NCBI GenBank assembly: GCA_019419545.1
Contig: DXZT01000004.1
Location: 1 to 15,605, forward strand
Source of the DNA: Collinsella sp.
Lineage (GTDB): Bacteria; Actinomycetota; Coriobacteriia; Coriobacteriales; Coriobacteriaceae
Direction of reading: 5' to 3'
Length of the DNA: 15,605 nt
Shown: piece after piece, positions 15,288 to 15,605 of the stretch
Position numbering within the stretch: the first letter of the stretch is position 1
How the letters are laid out: each line of letters starts with the position of its first letter
The notes under the pieces: generated by a model
What the model saw: the letters and a program-made list of their open reading frames with translations, nothing else
Databases searched by the model: none
Told to the model about the DNA's origin: nothing
Position numbers and translations under genes: made by a program

Positions 15288-15605
15288 ATGTTGTTGTTCC
15301 TTATCTGCACGCGCAATGGGCACGGCATGCGGCCGCGCGGGCGTGCTTGGTAGTGCGCTAATACATACAAAAACAGGTGCGCACAGAGAGGACGTTGCTC
15401 AGCACGCTGGCGATCGCTTTGGCAGCCCTATCACGCGCCGTCCAGACGCAGCAGCTCTAAGCGATGGAGCAGATTCGCCGCCGGTTAGTATACCCGTGCT
15501 TCGCATGCCCCCACGTAAACCACAGATGACGAGGCGGACGAGGTGGGCCCCCTTGATTCTCATCTTCATTGCAACAGCCTCAGGACTCAGCGCAACGCGT
15601 TGCGC
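15288..15605 (-). promoter_or_regulatory. Upstream region of the helicase gene with possible long leader
   Basis: No gene is supported in these 318 bases. On the minus strand GTATACT (-10-like TATACT at 15492-15487) is the best promoter candidate, without a clear -35. It would give a leader of about 195 bases. Long leaders are known for some cold-regulated DEAD-box helicase genes. The last 16 bases (15590-15605) form a perfect palindrome cut off by the window edge. Confidence 0.3.

Overview
The window looks like a piece of chromosome from a high-GC anaerobic actinobacterium, most like the gut Coriobacteriia (Collinsella or a relative). That is an inference from three things: an oxygen-sensitive [FeFe]-hydrogenase with a GltD-like partner, a PTS/6-phospho-glucosidase sugar operon, and GC-rich codon use that leaves long empty antisense frames over the real genes. 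No database search was possible. Every confident gene lies on the minus strand, so the window is read from right to left.

Layout in transcription order. (1) 15287-13038 is an RhlE-like DEAD-box RNA helicase with a very long RGG-rich tail, ending in a strong terminator at 12975-13004. (2) 12974-12417 holds no gene. It contains a 233-bp structured element bounded by inverted 24-mers and a partial copy of a palindromic repeat. (3) 12416-11655 is a flavodoxin/ferredoxin fusion protein. (4) 11654-11312 carries two types of REP-like palindrome, a pair of operator-like repeats, a good promoter and a structured leader. (5) 11311-6824 is an alpha-glucoside operon: PTS IIA, a LicT-type antiterminator, PTS IICB and a GH4 6-phospho-alpha-glucosidase, closed by a 16-bp-stem terminator at 6754-6791. 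(6) 6567-489 is a tightly packed four-gene operon: a NuoF-domain/GltD-like flavoprotein, an [FeFe]-hydrogenase, a lipoprotein substrate-binding protein, and a fused permease-ATPase ABC protein. (7) 273-70 is a short RelB/DinJ-like antitoxin, preceded by GGTATT-type repeats and followed at once by another REP-like palindrome. No toxin is visible.

How the genes work together. The sugar operon should import and phosphorylate a disaccharide such as maltose. IIA passes phosphate to the IIB domain, IIC transports, the GH4 enzyme cleaves the 6-phospho-disaccharide, and LicT couples expression to substrate. The hydrogenase pair resembles the 'glutamate synthase-linked' class of [FeFe]-hydrogenases (HydDB group A2), in which a GltD-like NAD(P)H flavoprotein replaces the usual HydB/HydC subunits. 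Its physiological role is poorly defined. Here it is translationally packed with a complete two-gene ABC importer of unknown substrate, which is the most interesting arrangement in the window.
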